A program made the position numbers and the translations under genes. From DASUPK01 sp963728875 (GTDB lineage Bacteria > Actinomycetota > Thermoleophilia > Solirubrobacterales > 70-9), in contig CAVSLJ010000004.1 in NCBI GenBank assembly GCA_963728875.1, forward strand, positions 1 through 64,000: a stretch of 64,000 bases of DNA, given 5' to 3'. This document shows, in pieces, positions 50,497 to 59,352 of this stretch. The notes under the pieces were generated by a model that searched no databases, was not told where the DNA came from, and saw only the letters and a program-made list of their open reading frames with translations. Every line of letters starts with the position of its first letter. Positions within the stretch are counted from its first letter, which is position 1.

Positions 50497-51648
50497 TCAG
50501 TCCTGGTCGGGGTCGGTCGCCGCGACGATCTCGCGCATCAGCCCATCGATGTCGCCGTGGTCGGAGAGCCAGTTGAGCTGGCGTCTGGCACCCGTTCCGT
50601 TCTCCGTCAGGTCGGTGAGGATGGCGAGCTCGGCCTCGCATCCGAGCTCCCGCGCATGCTCGGCGAGGTCGTCGATCGCGCCCCGTGCCATCTTCTCCCC
50701 CGGCACCTCCAGGCCATGGTCGAAGTCGATCAGCTTCCCCTCGATCCCGACCACCGCCGCCCTCACCTTGTTGTCGTCGATCAGCTCATGCGGATGCTCG
50801 ATGCTGGGCACGCCCTCGTCGAAGTCAGCCGCGAGACGATGCGCGAGCGCCTGCGCCAGAGCGGCGAAGCCGATCGTGTGCTCGACCCGCGTCTGCTGGT
50901 CGAAGACCCGCACCTCCACCGTCCCCAGATTCGGGTGGGGGCGGACGTCCCACCACAGGTAGGTGTAGTCCGGGATCGCGCCGCCGCGCATCATTTGCTC
51001 CACCCGGTGGGAGTAGATGCTCCAGTTGCCGTAGTACGGCGGGATTCCGACTCTGGGGAAGGCGCGGAACACCGGGGTCCGCGAGGACATCATCCCGGTG
51101 GTCTTGCCGCGCCAGAGAGGCGAGTTCGACGACATACCGAGCAGCAGCGGCAGATAGCCGCGCATGCCATCGGCGACGTAGATCGCCTTCTCCGCGTCGT
51201 CGATGCCGACGTGGACGTGGGTTCCGAAGATGAGCTCCTGTTCGGCGATCCAGCTCAGCTCCGCGGCCAGCTCCTTGTAGCGCGGCCGGTCGACGATCAG
51301 CTGGTCCTCGTAGAGCGCAGCCGGATGGGTTCCGGCCGCGCCGATCGCGAGTCCGTTCCGCGCCGCCACTTCGCGAACAGCCCGCCGGAGCTGGCGCAGC
51401 TGGTCCGCCGCCTCGGCCACCCCGGCGCAGGGCCGGGTCGCCACCTCGAGGACCGACTGCATCAGCTCGGGCTTCACCTCGCCGGGGAGGTCGTCGGGCA
51501 GATCACCGAGAATCACCTCGATCGACTGCGACAGCTCGAGGGTCTCTCCGTCGCAGATCATCAGCTCCTCCTCGATGCCGAGGGTGAACGACGTCCCGCT
51601 GAAGTTGTGCTCCAACACGGAGGGGACCATGACAGTCAGATCGGGCAT
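50497..51648 (-). CDS. YbdK-like carboxylate-amine ligase (GCS2)
   Basis: 383 residues from ATG 51648 (M-V-P start 51630 also possible). GCS2-family ATP-grasp-like ligase: T-L-G-I-E-E-E-L-M-I (Mg-binding Glu pair), E-L-M-Q-S-V-L-E-V-A-T, G-T-H-V-H-V-G-I-D-D, and W-W-D-V-R-P-H-P-N-L-G-T-V-E-V-R-V-F-D. Members form gamma-glutamyl-like amide bonds; this one may act as a weak glutamate-cysteine ligase. Divergent from the aldolase gene with only about 38 bp between. Confidence 0.9.
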   Translation of the reverse strand: MPDLTVMVPSVLEHNFSGTSFTLGIEEELMICDGETLELSQSIEVILGDLPDDLPGEVKPELMQSVLEVATRPCAGVAEAADQLRQLRRAVREVAARNGLAIGAAGTHPAALYEDQLIVDRPRYKELAAELSWIAEQELIFGTHVHVGIDDAEKAIYVADGMRGYLPLLLGMSSNSPLWRGKTTGMMSSRTPVFRAFPRVGIPPYYGNWSIYSHRVEQMMRGGAIPDYTYLWWDVRPHPNLGTVEVRVFDQQTRVEHTIGFAALAQALAHRLAADFDEGVPSIEHPHELIDDNKVRAAVVGIEGKLIDFDHGLEVPGEKMARGAIDDLAEHARELGCEAELAILTDLTENGTGARRQLNWLSDHGDIDGLMREIVAATDPDQD

Positions 51649-51686
51649 ACTGACCCTCAAGGCCCAATCAGGAGGTACTCGAGAAG

Positions 51687-52607
51687 ATGGAAGTGAAGTC
51701 GATAACCGAGCAGAAGTCACTGCTCACCACGCTCTCGCCCGGCAAGCGCGCCCGGCTGCGCCGGCTGCTCTTCGACTACGGCCCCGGCAATGGGACCCTG
51801 ATGCTGTTGCCGATCGACCAGGGGATCGAGCACGGCCCTCGAGACTTCTTCCCGAACCCGGCCTCCAAGGACCCCGAGTACCAGTTCAGCCTCGCCGCCG
51901 AGGCCGGCTACTCGGCGATCGCCTGCCAGATCGGCCTGGCGACGCGCTACTACCCCGACTACGCCGGCCAGGTGCCGCTGATCCTCAAGGTCAACGCCAA
52001 GACCGACATCCCCCCCTCAGACGACGCCCTTTCGACCACCAACGCCTCCGTCGAGGACGCGGTGCGGCTCGGCGCCGATGCGGTCGGCTACACGCTCTAC
52101 GTCGGCTCGCCCCGCCAGGACGCCGACCTACACCAGCTCAAGGGCGTCCGCGAGGACTGCGAGCGCTACGGCATGCCGCTGGTGGTCTGGGCCTACCCGC
52201 GCGGCTCGGCGATCGACAAGAAGGGGGGCGCCACTTCCTTCTACGCGATCGACTACGCCGCCCGCCTGGCGATGGAGATGGGCGCCGACGTGGTCAAGCT
52301 CAATTTCCCCAAGTTCGATCCGGAGAAGGACAAGGACCAGCCCGCTCCCTACAACGAGATGGACGTGACGCCCGACGAGGCCGTCCGGCAGATCGTCGAG
52401 TCCGCTGGTCGCAGCCTGGTGGTGCTCTCCGGCGGGTCGAAGACGGACGACGAGACCGTTCTCAACCACACCAAGACGATCATGGAGGCGGGCGGCTCCG
52501 GCGTGATCTTCGGCCGCAACGTCTGGCAGCGCGAAAAGGCTCAGGCGCTGGAGATCATCGGGCAGATCAAGGAGACGCTGCTCAACAACGTGCGGCGCAT
52601 TCCGTAA
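51687..52607 (+). CDS. fbaB: class I fructose-bisphosphate aldolase (DhnA/FbaB)
   Basis: 306 residues; AGGAGGT ribosome site. TIM barrel of the DhnA group: L-P-I-D-Q-G-I-E-H-G-P (about 40-50), V-N-A-K-T-D, and the Schiff-base Lys in D-V-V-K-L-N-F-P-K (about 207-214), S-G-G-S-K phosphate loop, and G-R-N-V-W-Q-R. Cleaves fructose 1,6-bisphosphate without metal. Glycolysis/gluconeogenesis enzyme; no glycolytic neighbours. Confidence 0.95.
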   Translation: MEVKSITEQKSLLTTLSPGKRARLRRLLFDYGPGNGTLMLLPIDQGIEHGPRDFFPNPASKDPEYQFSLAAEAGYSAIACQIGLATRYYPDYAGQVPLILKVNAKTDIPPSDDALSTTNASVEDAVRLGADAVGYTLYVGSPRQDADLHQLKGVREDCERYGMPLVVWAYPRGSAIDKKGGATSFYAIDYAARLAMEMGADVVKLNFPKFDPEKDKDQPAPYNEMDVTPDEAVRQIVESAGRSLVVLSGGSKTDDETVLNHTKTIMEAGGSGVIFGRNVWQREKAQALEIIGQIKETLLNNVRRIP

Positions 52608-52645
52608 TCGTCGGATAGTTCCGGCGGCCTAGCCATCATCGAGGT

Positions 52646-53185
52646 GTGAGCCGGTCCCGCCGCGGCGCCCTGCGCGCTCCCCTCTTCATCGCCGCAGTTC
52701 TGATCGCCATCTCCCTGTCGCACTGCGGGATGAACGGCGACGGCACGGCGGAGCCGTCCGGGCCGTTGAGCGCCCGCGTCACCCACGTCGTCGACGGCGA
52801 CACGATCGACGTCAAGCTCGCGGACGGGAGCGAGGAGACGGTGCGCTACATCGGCATCGACACTCCCGAGACGGTCAAGCCCGACACGCCCGTACAGTGC
52901 GGCGGTCCGCGGGCGCATGAGGTGAACGACCGGCTGGTCTACGGAAAGACGGTGACGCTCCGCTTCGACGCCGAGCGCCGCGACGTCTACGGTCGCCTGC
53001 TCGCCTACGTCTATCTGCCGCGTCCCGACCGGCGGCCGCTGTTCGTCAACGCTGAGCTCGCGCGCCGCGGGCTCGCCAGGACGCTGACGATCCCACCCAA
53101 CGACTCCTTCGCCGACCTGTTCGCCCGGCTCGCGGGCCGCGCCGGCGCCCGTGGGCGCGGCTTATGGGGTAGCTGCCCTCTATAG
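52646..53185 (+). CDS. secreted thermonuclease-like lipoprotein
   Basis: 179 residues, GTG start. Signal I-A-A-V-L-I-A-I-S-L-S-H-C27 suggests a lipobox (weak, S-H before Cys). SNase domain: V-V-D-G-D-T-I-D-V, R-Y-I-G-I-D-T-P-E (catalytic Arg and Glu region), D-V-Y-G-R-L-L-A-Y-V, N-A-E-L-A-R-R-G. Ca-dependent nuclease activity outside the cell is expected. Follows the aldolase by 38 bp. Confidence 0.92.
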   Translation: MSRSRRGALRAPLFIAAVLIAISLSHCGMNGDGTAEPSGPLSARVTHVVDGDTIDVKLADGSEETVRYIGIDTPETVKPDTPVQCGGPRAHEVNDRLVYGKTVTLRFDAERRDVYGRLLAYVYLPRPDRRPLFVNAELARRGLARTLTIPPNDSFADLFARLAGRAGARGRGLWGSCPL

Positions 53186-53283
53186 TCGAAGAGCGCCCTG
53201 CCGAGTCGGCGGCCAGGCTTGTGCGGCTTGGCTCTTGCAAGTTCCTTTGCTAGCTTGCACCGCCGCCCCGGGGGGCAATTGCG

Positions 53284-53535
53284 ATGACTCAGATGCGGAT
53301 GCGACAGAGCATGGCTCAGATCGAGCTGGCGTTCGAGCAGGAGATGGCGCTCGAGCGACGCCGGCGCGATCAGCTGCGCAAGCGCGCGGTCAACCGCTCG
53401 CGGGCCCGGCGCATCACGCGTAATGAGTCGCGCGGCAAGGTCCGGTTCAGCGTCCTGCTCGTCTGCCTGACGATCACGGTCGTGACCGTGGTCGTCGTGA
53501 TGTTCGAGACGCTGGCCTGGCTGATGGGAGGCTGA
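53284..53535 (+). CDS. 83-aa basic membrane peptide
   Basis: 83 residues. Residues 10-55 are a highly basic helix (A-L-E-R-R-R-R-D-Q-L-R-K-R-A-V-N-R-S-R-A-R-R); 55-78 is a membrane helix (F-S-V-L-L-V-C-L-T-I-T-V-V-T-V-V-V-V). A basic cytoplasmic arm with a single C-terminal anchor; may bind nucleic acid or lipid. No family recognised. Convergent with csrA 26 bp away. Confidence 0.65.
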   Translation: MTQMRMRQSMAQIELAFEQEMALERRRRDQLRKRAVNRSRARRITRNESRGKVRFSVLLVCLTITVVTVVVVMFETLAWLMGG

Positions 53536-53561
53536 GCGGCCACCAGGCGAAGCCGGGTGCG

Positions 53562-53813
53562 CTACCGCCGGCCGAGCCGCTCCAGCGCATCGGCCACGGC
53601 TGCATTTGCGCCACCGTCGTCGGCGCCTTCGTCATCCCGCGAGGAACGTTCCTCGCTCTCGATCCGGTCGTAGACCTCGTTTCTGAAGATCGAGACATCT
53701 CGAGGAGCCGTGATACCGAGGCGGACTTTCTCGCCGGCCACGGAGAGCACCTGAACTTCAACGCCATCGCCAATCATGATGCTCTGGCCCGGCTTCCTTG
53801 TCAGCACCAGCAT
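53562..53813 (-). CDS. csrA: CsrA translational regulator
   Basis: 83 residues from ATG 53813 (M L V L T R K P G Q S I). Beta strands with V-L-T-R-K-x-G-x-S-I-x-I-G, and G-I-x-A-P-R-D-V-x-I-x-R-x-E-V-Y mark CsrA (RsmA), which binds GGA in mRNA hairpins. The C-terminal acidic tail (about 55-83) is longer than the E. coli form. Elsewhere csrA usually sits beside fliW and flagellar genes; none is present here. Confidence 0.95.
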   Translation of the reverse strand: MLVLTRKPGQSIMIGDGVEVQVLSVAGEKVRLGITAPRDVSIFRNEVYDRIESEERSSRDDEGADDGGANAAVADALERLGRR

Positions 53814-53946
53814 CGCTCGCCTCCTACTAGTCGTCGCCCCACCCCCTGGGACAACCACGTGTGTCGATACCAAGAAATAAGTAGCGTACAGGGTTCTACC
53901 TCGCCTGCCAAGGCGCAAACGACGAATCATCTAGAGTCCGCCGCCG

Positions 53947-54474
53947 ATGGCCCGCAAGTCCCTGCGACCGCAACTCAACCAGATCCGCGCCTGGGTGCGC
54001 CAGGGGCGCACCGACGCCTGGATCGCCCATCAGCTGGGCGTGCCGACATCGCAGCTGCGCGATTTCCGCAGCCGGCACGACCTCACCGCTGAGGGCGAGG
54101 AGCCCGCCACCGACGTCGACCTCCGCGACGAGATCGAGGCCGAGATCGAAGCCGAGCTCGGCGAGCCCGAGCCGGAGGAGGAAGAGGGATCCACCGACGA
54201 GGGTGAGGGCGACGGGGACGGCGACGCGGACGGCGGTGACGATGGTGAGGGCGGCGGCCGGCGGCGGCGCAGGCGGCGCCGCGGGCGCCGCGGGCGGGGC
54301 CGCAAGCGGCCGCTCGAAGCGACTTTCGACCAGGGCGAAGAGGAGGGCTACGGGATCTGGCTCGACCCCTCCATCAAGGACGACCCCACCTACGCCGAGC
54401 ACTGGAAGGGGAAGCGTGCGCTGCGGGTGACGGTGGAGCCGGAGCGCATCGTCCTCGAGCGCGTCGAGGACTGA
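53947..54474 (+). CDS. HTH protein with acidic and Arg-rich regions
   Basis: 175 residues. N-terminal HTH (L-N-Q-I-R-A-W-V-R-Q-G-R-T-D-A-W-I-A-H-Q-L-G-V-P-T-S-Q), a Glu/Asp/Gly linker (about 45-102), a ten-Arg block (R-R-R-R-R-R-R-R-G-R-R-G-R-G-R-K-R), and a compact end (Y-G-I-W-L-D-P-S-I-K-D-D-P-T-Y-A-E-H-W) that reads as a folded domain. An actinobacterial family of unknown role, probably nucleic-acid binding. Convergent with the glycosyltransferase operon's last gene, 11 bp apart. Confidence 0.75.
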   Translation: MARKSLRPQLNQIRAWVRQGRTDAWIAHQLGVPTSQLRDFRSRHDLTAEGEEPATDVDLRDEIEAEIEAELGEPEPEEEEGSTDEGEGDGDGDADGGDDGEGGGRRRRRRRRGRRGRGRKRPLEATFDQGEEEGYGIWLDPSIKDDPTYAEHWKGKRALRVTVEPERIVLERVED

Positions 54475-54485
54475 CGCCCAGTACT

Positions 54486-54824
54486 TCAGTCCTGTTCGGC
54501 TCTGACCCTCCCGCCTGAGTAGTCGTACGCGCCCCTCAGGTAGGCGAAGAAGGCTCCGTCCACGATCGCCTGCGGATCGAGGTCGACCGCCGCTATCGGC
54601 GCTGCGCTCCTCGCGGCCTCCAGGCACCAGTCCGTGCCCTGGGCGTAGAGGTTGGCCAGTTCCTGCGCCGAGAAGGTTGGGCCGATCCGGCGGCGGAGCT
54701 CCTCGCGGATCGCCTCCACGGCGCGGCGTGCGTTGCGGGCTGCTCTCGGTTCCGAGTCGAGCTCCCGGAGGCGCCGGGCCCCCTCCTCCCATTGGAAGAG
54801 GGCGTTGTCGAGCGGGTAGGCCAC
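54486..54824 (-). CDS. 112-aa hypothetical, coupled to GT-like operon
   Basis: GTG start 2 bp after the stop of the preceding gene (TAG-GC-GTG). 112 residues, helical: W-E-E-G-A-R-R-L-R-E-L, A-R-N-A-R-R-A-V-E-A-I-R-E-E-L-R-R-R-I-G, S-A-Q-E-L-A-N-L-Y-A-Q-G-T-D-W-C, then A-Y-L-R-G-A-Y-D-Y-S-G-G. No TM segment; cytoplasmic. Function unknown; tight coupling suggests it serves the membrane proteins. Confidence 0.75.
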   Translation of the reverse strand: MAYPLDNALFQWEEGARRLRELDSEPRAARNARRAVEAIREELRRRIGPTFSAQELANLYAQGTDWCLEAARSAAPIAAVDLDPQAIVDGAFFAYLRGAYDYSGGRVRAEQD

Positions 54825-54826
54825 GC

Positions 54827-57055
54827 CTACTTGGTAGCAGGCGGCAGCTTGCCGGATAGCGTCCCCGCCACACATGCCTCCGGTTCGAGCGGACCGGTGA
54901 TCTTCCAGACGTCGACGAGGCCCGCGCCCGCGACGCGCTGCACGTTTCCGGCGCGGGAGATCCAGTCGCGCTGAACCGGCGCGGTGTCGGCGGCCGGGTC
55001 GTCCTGGTGGAAGGTCGGCGTGGTGACGACGTAGTCGAAGTCGCCGTCGTTGAGGGCTCCGATCCACTCGGGGCACTCCGGGATCTCGTCGAAGGATCCG
55101 CGCGAGCCATGCTGGCCGATGTAGGTGACGCTGTTGCTCGAGTCGCCTCCCCAGAGGGGGTATTGGAACATCGCGCCCATCGTTCCCGCGAGCGCAATCC
55201 TGAGGTTGCGCGTGCCATTCGCCCAGTCGTAGGCGGCACCCAATCCCTGGTCGAGCTCGATCGCAGGCTGCTCCGTCTTCGGGTAATCGGGTGCAGCCGA
55301 GGAGTAGCGCTCGTCGAGGTAGTGGGTCTGGGCTATCCGCCCGAAGACGGCGAGAACGATCAGCGCCGCCAGGCCGATTCCGGCGAGCGGAACCGGCGCC
55401 AGCCCTCGGCGCGAGAGAAGAACGAGCAGCAGCGGCAGGGCGACGATGGCGAGTGCGAGCGCCGCGCTGCCGGGGATGCGCCCGGTGTCGATCGCTCCGA
55501 TCGCGCCGGCGCTGACGATCACCAAGACGGCGAAGGCCGTCAACGCTCCGAGTTGCCATAGCCGCGCCCGCGTGCCGAGGCGCCAGACGCGCTGCTCCCC
55601 GGCGAACCGCGGCGGGATCGCGAGCAGCGTCAAAGCGAGGATCAGCCCGGGCGCCAGATAGCGGATGTTGAGCCGGAACCCGATCGGCGCGCCCTGCGGC
55701 CCTGAGGCGCCGAGCGGCGTCAGCAGATAGGCGATCGCGGCGAGGATCGCCACGACGCCCAGCATGCGCTCCATCCGCCCGCCGCGCCAGAGCACCAGCA
55801 CCACCCCGATCACCGCGAGCGCCAGATAGGCCGGCCAGAGATCGCCGAGGCGCTCGTGCAGCGCCGGCGTGAAGTAGCGGCCCCAGATGTCGGTGTCGGT
55901 GGCGTAGTGGGCGATCGCGTAGGGGTGGCGGCCCTGCAGCGCCTCGGCGTGGTGGATCGGCCCGATGTCCTGCCAGGGGAACGGGTTGCCGGAGACGATC
56001 AGGTTGCGGACGTACCAGTAGCCGCCGCCGACGACCATCGCCCCGATCCACTCGGCCGAGGCGCGCAGCCGGTATCCAGCGCCGCTGATCCAGATCACGC
56101 CGACCGTGAGCGCCAGGACGGGCGGGACGACCGTCAGCTTGGTGCCGAGAGCGAGCCCCGCGGCCAGCCCCGCCACCAGCAGAGTGCCCGAGGGCGGCCC
56201 GGTTGATGGGCTCTCGGAGATCCCGGGCCGTTCCGGCCAGCGCACGTTGAGGAGCAGCGCGACGGCCGAGAGGAACAGGGCAATCGCGACGACATCGTTG
56301 TTGGCGTTGCCAGGCTGGCGGGAGAAGAGCAGGTTGGCGGCCATCACAGAGGCCACCGCGGCGAGGCCGATCGGGCCGGTCCCGTAGGGGCGCCCGATGC
56401 AATACCCCGCGAACAGGGCGAGGCCAAGCCACGCCATGTTCAGCAGCGGCGAGAGGAAGTCGTTCCCGAAGAGCAGCAGGCCACCCGCGTGGATGAGCTC
56501 CGAGACCTGCGGATAGAACCAGTTGAGGTAGAGGGGGTCCGTGTAGAGCAGGCCGGTGACCGACCCGGTGTCGGCGATGTGCGCCGCAAGCGGCAGGTGG
56601 TACCAGAGTGAATCGCCGCCGTAGATCCCACGATCGAGGGCGAGCAGCGTCGGGCCCGCCCACTGCGCGGCGACGATCAGCGCAAGGACGATCCCGGCTC
56701 CCAGCTCGATTCGTCCGACTGCCGGTGCCTGGCGCAGGTCGGTCTCATTGCCCTTCCCCCAGTGCGCGACCCGCGCGCCGGCGCGGATCAGCATGGGCTC
56801 GAGGCGAAGCGCGCCTCCGCCGACGATCACCGCGGCCGCCACCAGCAGGACGCCGTCGAGCAGGCCGAAGAGCCCGAGCAGCTCCGCGACGACGACGAGG
56901 ACGCCGATCGCGAGCACCGCGTCGGCCAGGAGCGCCGGGGTTCCGGTCCAGCCGGGCAGGGCGGCGCGTCGTATGGTTCGACCGGCGATCGCCATCGAGA
57001 GGGCGACGGCCACCAGGCCGATCACTCCGAGGATGTAGTCGCCCGTGTTGCTCAC
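54827..57055 (-). CDS. GT-C-like polytopic membrane protein, copy 4
   Basis: 742 residues, about 12 helices and a large C-terminal extracytoplasmic domain. First loop holds G-G-D-S-L-W-Y-H, as in GT-C enzymes with an acidic residue after helix 1, then D-P-L-Y-L-N-W-F-Y-P-Q, A-G-L-A-A-G-L-A-L-G-T-K-L-T, and G-N-P-F-P-W. The end domain (about 590-742) has L-R-I-A-L-A-G-T-M-G, C-P-E-W-I and E-A-C, with two Cys conserved among the four copies. Probably moves or transfers sugars from a lipid carrier. 4-bp stop/start overlap with the upstream copy. Confidence 0.85.
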   Translation of the reverse strand: MSNTGDYILGVIGLVAVALSMAIAGRTIRRAALPGWTGTPALLADAVLAIGVLVVVAELLGLFGLLDGVLLVAAAVIVGGGALRLEPMLIRAGARVAHWGKGNETDLRQAPAVGRIELGAGIVLALIVAAQWAGPTLLALDRGIYGGDSLWYHLPLAAHIADTGSVTGLLYTDPLYLNWFYPQVSELIHAGGLLLFGNDFLSPLLNMAWLGLALFAGYCIGRPYGTGPIGLAAVASVMAANLLFSRQPGNANNDVVAIALFLSAVALLLNVRWPERPGISESPSTGPPSGTLLVAGLAAGLALGTKLTVVPPVLALTVGVIWISGAGYRLRASAEWIGAMVVGGGYWYVRNLIVSGNPFPWQDIGPIHHAEALQGRHPYAIAHYATDTDIWGRYFTPALHERLGDLWPAYLALAVIGVVLVLWRGGRMERMLGVVAILAAIAYLLTPLGASGPQGAPIGFRLNIRYLAPGLILALTLLAIPPRFAGEQRVWRLGTRARLWQLGALTAFAVLVIVSAGAIGAIDTGRIPGSAALALAIVALPLLLVLLSRRGLAPVPLAGIGLAALIVLAVFGRIAQTHYLDERYSSAAPDYPKTEQPAIELDQGLGAAYDWANGTRNLRIALAGTMGAMFQYPLWGGDSSNSVTYIGQHGSRGSFDEIPECPEWIGALNDGDFDYVVTTPTFHQDDPAADTAPVQRDWISRAGNVQRVAGAGLVDVWKITGPLEPEACVAGTLSGKLPPATK

Positions 57056-59352
57056 TTCTCCCTCGCGGCTGATCCTCCCGGTTGGCCCGCGTCGCCGCGC
57101 CGGTTCGCCTTGCCGCAGCCGCTCGGCGAGAGCTCGCCGCTGATTCGGAAGACCGAGACGCGACCGGAGTGCACGATCTCCTGGACCGCCGGGTCATTCC
57201 TCACCCAGCCCCTCTCCGGCGATGTCTCGGCGGTCGAGGGGTTGTTCAGGTCGAGCGCCGGGGTCGTGACGAGATAGTCATAGTCGCCTTGGTTGACAGC
57301 CCGCCTGAAGTCGGCGCAACGCTCGATCGCCTGGAAGTCCGCCTCCGGCAGGTGGCGGCCGACGTACTGGACGTAGTTGGAGACGTCGTCCCCGTAGAGG
57401 CCGTACTGGTTGTAGGCGCCGCTCGTGCCCGCGACGGCGATGCGCAGGTCCGAGGTCGGCTTCGCCCAGCGCACGGCGTCATCGAGCTGGAAGCGGAAGT
57501 CCTCCGCGCGGCTGTAGCGATGGGCAAGGTAGTCGTCCTGCCGCGCCCAGCCGACCGCGGCGATCGCGAGGGCGAGCACCGCCCCTGCCAGTCCGGCGAG
57601 CAGCGGACCGCGCCTGGCGAGCAGGGTCAACCCGACCGGTACGGCAACGAAGAGGATCCCCATCAGCGCGGCCCAGGGAATGGACGCGAACGCTCCCTTC
57701 CAGGCGACATTGGCGTCGGAGTAGTGGGATGTCAGGAAGAGCGCGATCAGGGCTCCCCCCAGCAGTGGAAGCCGCAGGCGCGCGGGGACGAGGCGCGGCT
57801 CGAGCGGCACCAGCGCCAGGCCGAGCGCCAGGCCGGGCGTCAGGTAACGGAGGTTGATCCCGAAGGCCAGCGGATGGCCCTCGGGTCCGGCCGCCGTCAG
57901 CGGTGTGAACAGGTAGACGATCGCGGCCACGATCGTGACGGCGCCCGCCAGGCGAACGGCGCCGGAGCGCGGGCGCCAGGCCGCGAGGACCGCTCCTGCG
58001 GCGGCGCCACCGAGAATCAGGAACCAGAGCGGCCCGAGCAGGTTCTCGATCGGGTTGAGGAAGTACGCGCGCCAGAGGCCGGTGCTCGGGTTGGAGAGGA
58101 TGTAGTGGGCCACCGTGTAGTCGTCGCGTCCCTCCAATCCGCGGTTGGGCCCCGGCAGGTCGATCGGCCCGATGTGCCTGATCCAGGGCAGCGGGTTGCC
58201 GGCGTGGATCAGGTTGCGAAGGAACCAGAAGCCGGCGGTGGCCACGACGCCTGCGAGGAAGATGCCGAACGCCCTCCGGCGCACCCCCGGGGGCACCAGG
58301 AAGATCACGCCGATTGCCATGGCGGCGGTGGCCCCCGAGATCGTCAGCTTGCTGCCCAGCGCAATGCCCATCGCCAAACCAGCAATGAGGAGCGCGCCGA
58401 CTGGGGTCGTCGTCGGGAGGGCGGCGGCGGGAACTCCGCGTGAGCCGCGGGACGGCCCGTCGTCAGCGGGACCGCCGATCGGCGACAGCGCGCCCGCCGA
58501 CGCCCTCCCGACGGCGGCCCCCGTGGCTCCAGATCCGCGGGTTGCCCAGGCGTTGATCAGGATCGCCGCCGCTGCCAACAGCATGGCCACCGGAACCGTG
58601 TCAGTCGCCGGGGTGCCCGCCTCGCGCGGAACCATCGGCCCCGTGTCCATCGCTATGCAGACCGCGACCAGGCTGAGCGGCGCCACGCCGTAGGGGCGGC
58701 CGACGCACCAGCCCGCGAGCAGGGCGACGCCGAGCCAGCCGAAGTTGACCAAGGGGCTTGCCAGGTCCCGGTCGAAGAGGACGATGCCCGCCGCGTGCAG
58801 CAGCTCCGAGTTCTGCGGATAGAACCAGTTCAGGTAGAGGGGATCGATGAAGTGCATCCCCCACACCGATCCGGTGTCCGCGATCCGCGCTGCGAACGGA
58901 CCGTGGTACCAGAGCGTGTCGAAGGTGAGCATGCCGCGGCCCCAGACGTCCTGGAGGCCGGTGGCCCAGTGGGCCGCGACGAACGCTGCGGCCGCGAGGG
59001 CCAAAACCAGCTGAGGAAGGGGAATCGCGGGGGCCGGGGGCGCGGAATCCCCGGTGCTTGGCGCTTTACTCGTCGTCTGGCCGAAGAAAGCGCCAGTCGC
59101 ACCGAAATACAGGCCCAGGCCGACGAGCAGTGACGAAACGATCAGGACGGCGGGGACGAGAATCCCGAAGGCGCCGAGGAGCTGTAGGAGGACCGTGAAC
59201 AGCGCGCCGCCCAATACCGCCTCGGCGAGCCGGGCCGGTGCGCCTCCCCAGCCGGGAAGCAGGTGACTGCGCAACCGAATCGCAGCGAGCGCCATCGGGA
59301 CCACGACGGCGGCCAGGCCGACGACGCCGCCCAGGTATTGGCCGAAGCTCAC
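57052..59352 (-). CDS. GT-C-like polytopic membrane protein, copy 3
   Basis: 766 residues, longest of four; extra length is a polar loop at about 250-330. Loop-1 motif T-F-D-T-L-W-Y-H, D-P-L-Y-L-N-W-F-Y-P-Q-N-S-E-L-L-H, A-L-G-S-K-L-T and G-N-P-L-P-W. C-terminal domain: L-R-I-A-V-A-G-T-S-G, Y-G-D-D-V-S-N-Y-V-Q-Y-V, C-A-D-F-R-R-A-V-N-Q-G-D and a Cys in P-S-G-C-G-K. Start overlaps the stop of copy 2 by 4 bp. Confidence 0.85.
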   Translation of the reverse strand: MSFGQYLGGVVGLAAVVVPMALAAIRLRSHLLPGWGGAPARLAEAVLGGALFTVLLQLLGAFGILVPAVLIVSSLLVGLGLYFGATGAFFGQTTSKAPSTGDSAPPAPAIPLPQLVLALAAAAFVAAHWATGLQDVWGRGMLTFDTLWYHGPFAARIADTGSVWGMHFIDPLYLNWFYPQNSELLHAAGIVLFDRDLASPLVNFGWLGVALLAGWCVGRPYGVAPLSLVAVCIAMDTGPMVPREAGTPATDTVPVAMLLAAAAILINAWATRGSGATGAAVGRASAGALSPIGGPADDGPSRGSRGVPAAALPTTTPVGALLIAGLAMGIALGSKLTISGATAAMAIGVIFLVPPGVRRRAFGIFLAGVVATAGFWFLRNLIHAGNPLPWIRHIGPIDLPGPNRGLEGRDDYTVAHYILSNPSTGLWRAYFLNPIENLLGPLWFLILGGAAAGAVLAAWRPRSGAVRLAGAVTIVAAIVYLFTPLTAAGPEGHPLAFGINLRYLTPGLALGLALVPLEPRLVPARLRLPLLGGALIALFLTSHYSDANVAWKGAFASIPWAALMGILFVAVPVGLTLLARRGPLLAGLAGAVLALAIAAVGWARQDDYLAHRYSRAEDFRFQLDDAVRWAKPTSDLRIAVAGTSGAYNQYGLYGDDVSNYVQYVGRHLPEADFQAIERCADFRRAVNQGDYDYLVTTPALDLNNPSTAETSPERGWVRNDPAVQEIVHSGRVSVFRISGELSPSGCGKANRRGDAGQPGGSAAREK

